Origin: Paratinospora sagittata
Taxonomy: Eukaryota > Streptophyta > Magnoliopsida > Ranunculales > Menispermaceae
Assembly: GCA_035771175.1 (NCBI GenBank)
Contig: JAYMFD010001095.1
Location: 581,001 to 645,000 of the forward strand
DNA length: 64,000 bases
Direction: 5' to 3'
In this document: positions 12,055 to 22,600 of the stretch, piece after piece
Numbering within the stretch: position 1 is the first letter of the stretch
Layout of the letters: each line of letters opens with the position of its first letter
Translations under genes and position numbers: made by a program
Notes under the pieces: model-generated
Seen by the model: the letters and a program-made list of their open reading frames with translations, nothing else
The model's database searches: none
What the model was told of the DNA's origin: nothing

Positions 12055-12252
12055 TGTCACACCCTGGGTTGCACAGCGTGCCCCCTACCCAGGTGTGGGG
12101 GGACAAATGATCTCGGTACAAGAGACGTCATTGTGTGGCGGTGGCTGTACCGGGATGGGACAATATTATGGATCCATAATGGTTGGCGTTCGCCCTGAGG
12201 GGGTGCGCCCACACCTGGGTAGGGGGCACGCTGTGCAACCCAGGGTGTGACA
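12055..12252. mobile_element. 198-bp MITE-like inverted-repeat element
   Basis: The ends are a near-perfect inverted repeat of about 43 bp. The left end starts TGTCACACCCTGGGTTGCAC and the right end is its reverse complement, ending in CCCAGGGTGTGACA. The centre (about 110 bp) has no reading frame of note. Flanks are CTGT on the left and AAAAGG on the right, so no target duplication is visible. It is much more GC-rich than its surroundings. It could be a foldback MITE. The TGTCACACCC end also resembles Gypsy LTR starts, so two LTR ends fused head to head is a second reading. Confidence 0.75.
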
Positions 12253-12297
12253 AAAAGGTCTTATGTATATCGCCAACGAATTCTAATTTTTGGTTTG

Positions 12298-13445
12298 TGT
12301 CACCCTGAGTTTGATTTCCTAAAGGTACGTGATTTAGAACGTGATGAAATTCTCGACTCAAACAATCTAATGTTGCAACGATTAATGTGTGAAACTTGTT
12401 TGTAATGTTCTTGTGTACGTATCAAAATAAAATATTGTGAAAGCCTAGAATCATCCCCACCTGACTCGCTAAATTTCAAATCACTTAAATTCCTCGTCAC
12501 GCGTAGTACTCAACTTGTACACGTATATTACGTTTGTTAATATAATTACTCATAAGAACGATTATTATATATATATATATAATAACATATTATAGTGCCT
12601 TGTGATATGATATGATGATGTGTATGGTATAACGTGATATAATACAATATAAGGTGTGGTGGTTTTGAAAAGTGTGATATATAATATAATATATAATAGG
12701 TGTTAATATGGTATAATATAATATGTGGTATATATATATAAGGTGTGGTGATGTGTGGAGCTTTTGAAAAAGTGTGATATACATATATAATATATAATAT
12801 GTGTGTGTTGTTGGATGTTTTTTTTCAAAAAAAAATTAAAATTGAATAGTGAAATAAAGAAGAACGGAGGCATGTGGGATGTTTTATTTTTTTAAAAAAA
12901 AAATTAAAGTTGAATAGAGTGAATCAGAGAGGACAGATGGAAATGTGAGAAAAGAGAAGAGATAGGGGTCTTGTGCTGGTTTTAGATAGAGAGAGAGATT
13001 CAGAGCGAGAGTGAGAGAATGAGAGCGAGAGATCGAGAGATCGGAGGCGAGGCGAAGGCAGGGGAAAATGGCGGATGGCGGAGAAGAGAGGGAGCGAGAT
13101 GGCGGTGGCGGAGAAGAGAAGAGAGGGCGGCGGCGGCGAGATCCGTGGCGAGATGGGGTTTCAGGTTTTGAGCAGAGGGTTGAGAGAGAAACCTGGCGAG
13201 AGCGAGAGAGCAGAAGCGGTGATGAGTGGCGGAGGTGCGCTGGCGAAGAAAGGAAGATGGAAGAGAGAGGGTTTCGCGAGGAAGAGGCTTGTGCGTTTGG
13301 GTTTAGAGAGAGCGAGAGCGAGATTTTAGCCAAGATGTCAGCGAGATTTCCTGCGAGATCTCTGCGAGATTCCATGCAAGATGTCGGCGAGATTTTCGGT
13401 GTGATTTCAGGATTATGTTTGAAATCTTTTTTTCTGGGTATTACA
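12298..13445 (-). mobile_element. Ty3/Gypsy LTR (probably solo) inserted in the caulimovirid relic
   Basis: On the minus strand the unit begins TGTAATACCCAG at 13445 and ends CAGGGTGACA at 12298, the TG..CA form of Tekay-like LTRs. It contains AT-repeat patches (about 12567-12800) and a GA-rich, G-rich-on-plus block (12900-13330). No PBS or coding domain is present. Flanking pentamers are GTTTG (left) and TCTGC (right), so no target duplication is detectable. The insertion lies in the coding sequence: the upstream ORF ends by running about 185 codons into this LTR, and relic-like coding appears to resume just left of 12298. Confidence 0.7.
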
Positions 13446-14188
13446 TCTGCAGTAACATAAGTTAACTGTTCTTTGAGATGACGTAATTCTTTTTCTGCTG
13501 CATCAAAATGAGGACCAGTGTATTTCTGCTGAAGATAATATCGGAGCTGGGCATCCAAATCATGGATCTTAGCAGTGAGTTCAGTATAATATTTCTGACT
13601 GATATTAGCTTGAATATCGATTTTCTGAACAAGACTGGTCGTAGTAGAATAAAGACTGACAAGTTGATCATCAATTTTCGTCAAGAATTGATTATGAACA
13701 AGAGCATTCTTTGTCTGCCAATTTAACACATCTTCAGGTTGAGACAAAGGTTTTGTAGAACCATCAGGACAAACCTCAGTAGGAAGTGTAAAAGGTTTAG
13801 CCGTCGTCTGATGAGTTGGATCTGCAACTCTTGTTAAAGGAGGAAAATCCTGGTCATAAGGACCAACTGGAAAGCAAGGTTGAACCATTGGTGCTACAGG
13901 AGGTGCAGGTGGTTCATAATAAGAGTTTCGAACATCAGATCTGCAAGAAGATTTGTTGGCCTTGCGTTTCTTTCTATGAGCATCAGCATCATATCGACAC
14001 GAAGGGTCGATCCAATCTTCAAATTCTTGTTCATGCTGGCAAGAACAACCAGGGACACACATTTCTGGGGCACAATCCCATATAAAATGACTATCAACAT
14101 GAGAATGATAAATGGGTTGGCCAGTTCTTTTGAAAGAGTGAATAGGAGGATCATCAGTATGATCCTTGAAGATTAGTTGGATCATCAT
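13446..14188 (-). pseudogene. Coiled-coil region of the caulimovirid relic (between movement and coat segments)
   Basis: About 248 native codons lie here before the frame enters the LTR at 13445. The first part has a Cys/His-bearing stretch (CAPEMCVPGCSCQHEQ) and a basic patch (HRKKRKANK). A proline-rich linker follows, then a long heptad-like region (FLTKIDDQLVSLYSTTTSLV through HLKEQLTYV) that should form a coiled coil. It is in the same frame as the movement protein ORF, separated only by a TAG at 14261-14263. That suggests a former single polyprotein or an evolved stop. I do not recognise a defined catalytic domain. Confidence 0.55.
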
Positions 14189-14260
14189 AGAATAATGAAC
14201 AGGAAGAAGTTCCTGTGATTTAGACGGAGACTCAAAATTGATTTTAACAGAGCCGTCTAA

Positions 14261-15184
14261 CTATTTCTTCATGAGAGGACATGTAGTACTGGTGACTGGT
14301 TCTGAACGTTTCAAGAACTGTTCATAATTAGTGAACCATGTCAGGGGCAACATCTGTCGGAGATCCTTTTGAGGTATTTGTTTGGGGATCTGGACAATAG
14401 TAGGAATCTCATTGTCATGAACAAAGGCCATGACTGTGCCATGTGGCTTCTGAGTTCTTAGATGAATGACATGGTCTTGAAGACGAAATGTCATTTGATG
14501 GTGTAAAGTAGCCATGACACTATCGATACGATGTTGAACACCAAAAAACTGGACTTGTACCTTAAACCTTATAGGTAAGGTTGGATCGGACAAACAAATA
14601 TTAAAGTCAGGAGCAATGGTAAAAACCATAGAACCTTGACTTAAAGTGGTGATAATAGTGCTGATGCAAGCATGTTCATAGTCCAATAGGTTTGTATCCA
14701 GTAAAGCTACACGGGCAAATAGAGGTACATCACCTCTGCCATGATAGGACAAAACAAGTTGAATTGCACCTAAATGAATATGGGTATAGCCATGGGCTAA
14801 CCAATGACGAATGAATTCATGTTCAAATTCGATGGTAACATACTCTTCTTGATGGGTCGATTCAAGCTGGCAGTTTGTGAGGGTCGTACTCTGAACATAC
14901 TCCTTAATAGGAGGGACCTTTCGAGAAATCAACGTTCTAACTGAAGTAGTAAAAGACTGGCGCTTTTTAGTAAAAAGACTATAAGGATTTAACAAAGGGG
15001 GAACAGTTTCATTAACTTTACTGTCATCAGGTATGTGGGTAACTTCTATCAATTGGTCTATCTTCGAGGCTTTGGTTTTCAAACATGATTCCGGGATACT
15101 AGAAAAATTAAAAGATGAAGACTTAAGTACAGGAGTGGAAGACGACACAGAAGAAGAAGGTTGACTGTCACCAAGGGGATCCAT
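14261..15184 (-). pseudogene. Caulimovirid-type movement protein (30K superfamily), 307 aa
   Basis: The ATG at 15182-15184 opens a 307-codon frame. A serine-rich N-terminus is followed by the 30K movement-protein core at about residues 110-250. This core includes the helix/strand run around HIHLGAIQL, the LLDT-x-LLDYEHACI segment with the conserved aspartate, and ATLHHQM..RLQDHVIHL. In plant pararetroviruses this protein enlarges plasmodesmata to let virus move between cells. This copy keeps an open frame but sits in a relic without a replicase, so no function is implied. The stop is TAG at 14261-14263. Confidence 0.8.
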
Positions 15185-15618
15185 GGATATAAGCAGACTT
15201 TTGTCTCTTACGCGTACGACACTCCTTGCCTAGCTGGACTGTCTCTTTATCCACTGGATTGAAAACGGTGAAAAACAGAAACCTGAAAACTCTGTGACAA
15301 AGAACCACAACCAAACTTAAAGACTATCTTAATCTGTTTCAGTCTCAACTGAATCACAAATAACTAAAATAAAGCAAAGACGAAAGATACCAATCAAAAG
15401 GATAGCAAGTATGATCAACACCACAAGTAACCAAATTGGGAGATGACTTAACAGTGACATCATGCACTAGCCAAGAACGTACGGAGTCGTTCAATGATCT
15501 TTATGTAAACATGTAAACATACACATGAAAACACAACCAAGGCTATTATTGCACATAATCCAAGGAAGGATATATGGCTATTCATTACAAAATACACACT
15601 GAGCATACATAGATGTAT

Positions 15619-15631
15619 GGCTCTGATACCA
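15619..15631 (-). other. tRNA-Met primer binding site of the caulimovirid relic
   Basis: The plus strand reads GGCTCTGATACCA, the reverse complement of TGGTATCAGAGCC. In Caulimoviridae this site defines genome position 1 and primes minus-strand DNA. It is about 435 nt before the movement-protein ATG. Confidence 0.75.
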
Positions 15632-15655
15632 TTACGAGACTACGATCACACTGAG

Positions 15656-15664
15656 CTATTTATA
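15656..15664 (-). promoter_or_regulatory. TATA-like element upstream of the relic's primer site
   Basis: The minus strand reads TATAAATAG about 25 nt before the PBS edge. It could be the pregenomic RNA promoter, but the spacing would put transcription start almost on the PBS and leave no room for a usual terminal repeat. It may therefore be fortuitous. Confidence 0.35.
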
Positions 15665-17154
15665 AATAAATGTTATCAAGTGTTCAACTAGCTGGAGCAA
15701 TGAGCTGGGCCATAGGGCTCAGCTTGGGCCAGTCCACCTACCACTAGATGCCCATCTTCAGCTTGACCCAATTAGGTCAAGTCAGGTCTGGTTCGGACTG
15801 TCCAATTTCCGTTTAGTCTTAATTAGTCTATCCCTTTAACGGGCTCCATGGAATTTAATTAAAAACAACTTTTGTTTTTAAAAGTAAAATTTTTGGACAT
15901 TCGTTTGATTCGGACACTTTTTAAAAATTCATAAATTATTCATAAATTCATGAAAAAAAAAAGAAATATCATTTTCTACAAATAAACCTAAAAAAATAAC
16001 TTTCAAAGATTTATTTCAAGATTACATGCCAATCAAGCCCATCAATGTTCACCTCAAATCTTCTCTCTATTAAAAAATATTTTTTAAAGATTTATTTTAT
16101 CATTGTATTTATTAAGTAGATTGTTAAAGTAAAATAATTTGGTAGGTTAAAATAGAAGCTCTCGCTCTTTACTACATTACTACTTGAGTGGTTATGTCAA
16201 AACTAATATTAATATACGACGCCTCAAATTAAGAACACAGGGCCCAAACACAAATAGGACTAAGTCCATGCAAAGATAATCAACTAAGCCCATAAACTCG
16301 AGTGAAACAATGCCCACAATTGATGCCCATCTACGAGTAAAATAACGTAATGTCAAAACTATCCTCACTGACACATATATGAATATTGGAATGAAAAGGA
16401 AACTACACTGTACCAGTGGAACCCATCTTATCCCTAATGGTTGGCCCAAAAACACCCGTGTGACACCATTACCCCACCCCTCCCTTTTCTTTTTTCTTTT
16501 TTATTTTTTTATGAAGGGTCCTTGTATTTTTGGGACTTATTTATATTAGAGGCAGAATTAAAATAGTAGACATCTTTTAATAAGAGATGACCTCGGATAG
16601 TAGTCTTTAAGAAGGGTACCTTTTAAATTTGGACGCTAAAACTTTTATATAAAGAACTTAGAGACTCAGTTAGCTTCGTTGGTGCCCATCCCTCCATTTC
16701 ATTAATAATATATATATATATTGCAATCTTTCTTTGTCTCCACATTTTGAAAAAGCTCCAATTATTACTTCTCTCGCTGTAGTTACCTTTTTCTCTTTTC
16801 CATTGGATTCTCCAGCCTAGATTTAATGGTAAAGCTTGAAAGCTTGGTTTCCTTTCCACCGCATTCTTCATTCTTTCATTTACGATCGACTGTCTTTACA
16901 TAGTATTCTAGTCACGGGTGCCAAGATTCTCCTCAAGACATAATCATATCTCTCTATCCATAAAATCCATGTGCATATTATATATTATGAAAAATGATTT
17001 TATTGAAAAAAAGAATAACATTGCTGACCAACTAAATCATGCTCTTAAAGAATAAATTTAATAAGTGAATAAGTGGGTCGGGATTAGCTTAAAATTAATG
17101 AGTTGCATTTAAGAGGAATTTCCTCACCAATTAATGTTAACGTGACTAATATTG

Positions 17155-17357
17155 GCCCTGTTTCGGAGGCGTTAAATCTCGCGTTGCGATTTGAGCATAT
17201 TTGGGCATATTTGAGCATATTTGGTAGACTGCGTTTGCGTTTATAAATGTAAAAATTGGACGTTTTAAAGAAATATCTTGCTCCCCGCTTTTGCGTTTTT
17301 AATAGTGTTAGAAGAAAAGGCTTTTGGCCCATAAGGCGGACACACTCTCAAACAGGA
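17155..17357. repeat. Possible small MITE
   Basis: The left end reads GCCCTGTTT and the right end AAACAGGAT, a short inverted match about 200 bp apart. The interior has short repeats such as GAGCATATTTG twice. No clear target duplication is seen, so this is tentative. Confidence 0.3.
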
Positions 17358-18344
17358 TCATTATAAACTCAGTGTTAATTCAAATCTTTAGCTATAATTT
17401 TGATATGCAATAAAATCATGATTAATTTAAGTATGAAAACTTTGAGCGTAAAATTTCAGATGAAGGTCCTCCGTTAAGTAAACAGCAAATGTAAAATTTC
17501 ATCAAATTTATTATTATATAAATATTAATTAAATATTAATTTAGTCTTTGATAGAGTAAGGAAAGAAAATAAATTCATGTAGCCGACTCTGTGTAGTTAA
17601 AAAAAGATTAATTAAATTGATTTAAGATGAGTTTTGAGTTATATACATATATATATATATATACTTTCATACACAATTCTGCTATTGTAGTCGAGATAAC
17701 TTGGTTGGTGAACCCCTTCCCCCTCCCCCACCAAATAATAATAATTATTATTTTTTTATTAGGACATTCGAAAAGTATCCTTCTCTTTTAAGCGAGAATT
17801 AAACCCTCGAATAAATAGATATTAATTCATAAAAAACAAATTCATAAATATATATTAATATAATATATCACTGAGTCTTTAATAATAATTAAATTCAATT
17901 GATTGAACAAGTTAAACTTTAAAATATATTTCAAAATCGCAATATACAAAGAGTCTCATGGAAAGTGTCCAAATTTCATGTGCCGTTGGACAGATTATCA
18001 AAAAGAAAAAACTGCACTAGAGTTGATTTTGATTCCAAACCCCAAAACAAGTTAATCTAATCATCCAAACGAATCCAACATTTGTCAACTCTACCGTCTT
18101 TGACTTAGAAACGTTGACCCCAGTTTAATTACAAACTTGAAGTCCACGTCGACAACTTTACATATTTAAATTAAGTTAGTTTAACTGTGAGCTCAAAAAT
18201 TGATGGTCATGTGCCCCACTTCCTACTGTACTCTTGACTTACAGAGCATTTACTCCGTACTCACAGGAGTTATGATACCCTCGCTAACCCGGCATTATTC
18301 CTTTAACACCACGCAACATTTATTTATTTATTAGTCGGTCACGT

Positions 18345-18809
18345 CCTATTTATCAAAATTAATTATTGATTTTAATAGTTGAAAGTTATTAAAAATCATG
18401 GAAATAATATTTTATATTATTATAGGCTGATTCTTTATTAAACAATATCTAAAATATTTTAAAGTTACAATTACTATTGCATTAACATATGTGTCGGTGA
18501 TATATGATATCTAATAATATTTTTCAAAACAAACATTTTAAAGCGTCATATCGACATATAACGGCCTATTTACCAAAATTAATTGTTGATTTTAATAGTT
18601 GAGATTTATTAAAAATCATGGAAATAATATTTTATATTATTATTATTTTAATTTCAAACTGATTCTCTATTAAACAATATCTAAGACATTTTAATCTCAT
18701 AATTACTATTACATTAACATATGTGTCAATATGGTGATATCTGATATCTGATATCTAATAACATTCTTCAAAACAAACATCTCAAAACGTCATATCTATA
18801 TATATAACG
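18345..18809. repeat. Tandem duplication of about 220-245 bp
   Basis: Two adjacent copies begin CCTATTTAYCAAAATTAATT (18345 and 18565). They share TTATTAAAAATCATGGAAAT, CATTAACATATGTGTC and the ending CATATAACG / ATATATAACG. The second copy is longer because of small insertions such as an extra TTATT run and repeated TGATATC. Divergence is moderate. Confidence 0.8.
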
Positions 18810-19647
18810 AATGACACGTTACATTTTATTCATTTCGCTTTGTCATTTTTATAAGATCGACAATAATTGATACAAAGTCACTTTACATCATAACTTATAT
18901 TATTAGTATAAATTAACTCTTCTTAAAATGTATATATTAAGGGTTTTGTTGTAAGGGTGCAGTATCTTGAATATGACATTATTAATACAACTGGTTGATG
19001 TTAAAAAAATATACATAATATCTTATTATTGAGTAGTACAAAGTTTTTTTTTTTTAATATAACTGACATATATAGTAGCTTTCAAAAAATGTTTATTTAA
19101 CCAATTTTATTGATAATAGGGTAATTTTTTTAATCTTTGATTAAAAAGTGAGCCCTCCTCCCAGACATTTCACCACTCGAATCTTTTAAAAAACTAATAA
19201 TTACTCTTTCACATTTAAAGGTTTAATTTTAAACTAGATAAAAGAATATATATATATATATATGCGGAGAAGTTGAATAATGATACCGAACCGCTGGAGC
19301 ATCTGATCAATCTCAGCGTTTATTACAAAGTCGTATTCAAGCCATAAATTAGTGCTCCCACCTAATACGCGAGGACAAAGAAGTCATTATGTGAAAAGAA
19401 GAACCGAGCTTGGTAATTTCGTAGACAAGAAGAAGTGACGCTTATGATGTCTGTTGGGAATGTAAAAAAAATAAAAGGAAATAATATGCCTTGCAGAGTT
19501 GGCAACGTTTTCTTCGATGCGGCAGTTAAGCTGCTTCTATCTAACCTCTTCTTCTTCTTCTGCAACTTCGTAATCTCGAAATTGTTGTTGTTGTTGTTTG
19601 GTTTCGGAGATTCGGAGCTGAGGAGAACAGAGAGAAGCTAGCGGAAG

Positions 19648-22600
19648 ATGCCTCTGGTTCGGTTTGAGGTTCGGAATGAGTACGGTTTGGGAGCTGCGGA
19701 GCTGTACAGAGGAGCGAAGAAAGATGATAGTAAAGCGGTTGTTGATGGAGTCGCAGTTGCAGGAATGGTCGGGATTTTGCGGCAGTTAGGCGATCTCGCT
19801 GAGTGAGCTTCTTTTTTTTTTTTTCGTCTCGTACGCTTTGTTTTTTATTTCATTTGTTTGGATTTCTGTGGTTTGTTTTGAATGTGCGTGATGTTGTTGT
19901 TATTGGAGTTTGATTGTTGTGCGAGGTAATGCAGGATTTAGTTCAATTGGAGTTTGGATTTTTTTAGATTTAATTGATTTAGTGCGGTGAATTGTTGTGT
20001 TACGAGCGTTGATTGAGGTTTTAGTTCCTGTTTGGTGATGGAGTGCTTCAGAATTCTCGTTTCAATTGTCACATTTTGGAATTAATCGGCGGATTGATGT
20101 TAATTGAGGAGAAAGGGATGTTTTGAATGTGTTCTGTGACAAATTCTGAGTAAATCAAATCAAAGACGAACTCTTTTTGTGAATCTGTTAGAATTTTGTA
20201 GACCTAAGTTGAGATGAATGAGAGATTGTTTTTGGTTAATTTGAATGGATAAGGAGCAAGGAGTGCTATTTCTGAGATGCTGCCTCAGGAAATTGCTCGG
20301 CTGTTTAAACCTCATGATTTATGAAGAAGCTGCTTATTGTCATGAGTTTGTTTCATTTTCTCCACTTAAATGTGCAATGTGTCTCGCATTTATCTCCTTG
20401 GGAAATTTAACATTATGAGATCTCTATGTGTTGTCAATTTAACAAGAATTATCGAAACCAGGCGAGTGACAAAACATTTATCCTGGAATTCCTATTGTAT
20501 GAGTCATAAAATTCAGAATTTTATGCAATGAAAGGGCCTTGAAATACAAAGCATGTAAAGGATATATTTTTTTTTATCACAAACTACTCATGTGCAACCT
20601 GTTTGTATTGATCAAGTGTTACCTACTGTGCATTAACTTGGTCGATGACCATATTCCATCAATGCTTACGTATTTATCTTTTTGTCAATTGTCATTGTCA
20701 CTAGAGTTTGACATATGATTTTCTTGGCCACTGAAGTGGTCCTCCAATGCATCTTCCTTCTTTTCTTTTGTACTAAGAATGTTGCCATTGTAAATGTATT
20801 ATGTCTTCCTTAGTGTTCGATGGTCAATGATTTTCCCAATTATCCTCTGATGCTATCAGATAATCCACATCATGCTCTCCTCCTTAGAATGAATGAACTA
20901 AAATTGCTTCAGTATATTTATTATACCAGCTGAACTTTTTGCACTCTTTAAGTGCAATCCAAGGACTGTTGGGTTCCTTACTCCCAGTTTTTTTTTATAA
21001 GACAACAATTTATATAAATATCCATGTATGACTGCCATGTGAAGACAAGAACCTTTTCCAAATGACTGAAGGACATGAAGAGGAATAGTTCTTGGAAACT
21101 TGGTTTTTACATGAGAAACGTTCTTGGTAGAAAAAACTGAGCTTTTGCTTTGTAGTAGTTTGTGTTGGTTTGTCTCCTCAATCCTGTAGATTTCTGTGTT
21201 CTCTTTAGTCTTTACAGATTGTATTTCTACCTGCAAGAAAATGGCCTCTGGGCTGGATGAGAAGTCCAGTCAATCTAGTCTGTGACTTAATATAGATTTT
21301 AAATGAATGACTAAAACAATTCAACTAAATGTTTATATAGCATGTCATAATCTTTTGCTGGCTATTTTACACAGAATTTATAGTGATGTTTGAAAATGAA
21401 ACCAATGTAGATCTAAATTCCTGTGGAGGCTTTCCGAGACATGTAAAATTGGAGTTGCATTTTTCTTACTGGCTGTTCTTCATCTAGTTTTTTCGAATTC
21501 CTTTGTTACTCATTCAAATGATACCGCTTTAAATTACATTGGCTTTTCATTGTCATATCTTTTGGCATGTTAATTATTACAAACACCATTACTGAGAAAA
21601 CATTTTGGTTACATTATAGGCTTGCAGCAGAGGTTTTTCAGGGTCTACAGGAACAATTGATGGCGACAGCAGTTAGAAGCCATAAAATGATAATACGTGT
21701 ACAGCGGATGGAAGAAGCACTTCCTCCACTTGAAAAGGCTGTCTTAGCCCAAAAATGCCACGTCCATTTTGCTTATACAGCTGGTATGCTTTTCTTTTAC
21801 CTTTGAGGCTGTGATATCTTTTTTCAGTTTCTTTAGAAATGTAAATGTAAATCTCCTGCAATAAATTGATTTCATTTGTTATTGAAGACAAAACCACTGA
21901 ATTTTCACTTTGAGGCCTTCCATGAATTATAGCTTAATGGCTTTTTGTCATTTATAAACAAGGACTAAAAATTAGCCGAATTTCGGCGAAATTAGCCGAA
22001 TTTTTTCGGTTTTTTTACCATCGAAGCGAAAAGTGGGATGTAAAATAAAAAATGCAAAAATTCGCTAAATAATTCGATAAACTTCGACAACTTCGACGAA
22101 ATTCGATAAACTTCAACAAAAGTTTAGTTTTTCAATAAAAAAATGCAAAAATTCGAGCAAAAATTCGATAAAATTCGACAAAATTCGATGAAATTAGACA
22201 GAGAAGTAAAAAAGATGTTACTTCATCAATAAAAAACAAAAAAACACTAATAATTATGTATTATTTTCAACTTCATCAACCAACATAGCAATATAAATTT
22301 TAAAAAATAATTTAACAAGTTAACAAATTATGTAGTTTATGGGATATGCTTTACCAAAAAAAAAAAAAAAAGAAGCAAAATAAATAAATAGTTAAAGTCG
22401 AAATAAGATAAAAACTTAAAAATAAATTAAAAGATTTCCTAAAGTCATCTTTTTTTAGTTAACTCTTATGAAACAAGATTAATAAATAACACATTCAAAT
22501 AATAAACTAATAAATTAAGCATGATAGAATTCAAACTAGTAAAGTATATGGTCGAGAAGCAAGCCACCACAAAATTAAATATCAAAATAAAGAAAACAAA

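Larger units (their letters stand above)
10687..15631 (-). mobile_element. Endogenous caulimovirid-like (pararetrovirus) relic, truncated
   Basis: Read on the minus strand, the relic has a tRNA-Met primer site at 15619-15631 and a leader of about 430 nt. A 30K-type movement protein follows (15184-14261), then a coiled-coil region (14188 to about 13446) and a coat-protein-like region (12054-10687). Protease, reverse transcriptase and RNase H are missing at the left end. The coding block is broken by a TAG at 14261-14263, a Gypsy LTR at 12298-13445 and a 198-bp inverted-repeat element at 12055-12252. Movement protein followed by coat protein is the order of petuvirus/florendovirus-like and badnavirus-like polyproteins. 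An unusual LTR element that carries a movement protein is the alternative, but I find no paired LTRs. It is an inactive fragment. Confidence 0.7.
15665..19361. other. AT-rich intergenic DNA between the relic and the SCAR gene
   Basis: No gene is supported. The region holds short (AT)n runs (16705-16720, 17645-17665, 19247-19263) and a possible small MITE at 17155-17357. A stretch near 17575-17610 (TTCATGTAGCCGACTC) resembles plant LINE 3' tails. A tandem duplication lies at 18345-18809. Confidence 0.6.

Noticed and set aside
13068..13460. 130-codon plus-strand ORF rich in Arg, Glu and Gly.
   Set aside because: It lies within the GA-rich block of a Gypsy LTR and is a composition artefact.
20898..21236. 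112-codon minus-strand ORF inside SCAR intron 1.
   Set aside because: No recognisable domain and it sits in an ordinary AT-rich intron; likely chance.
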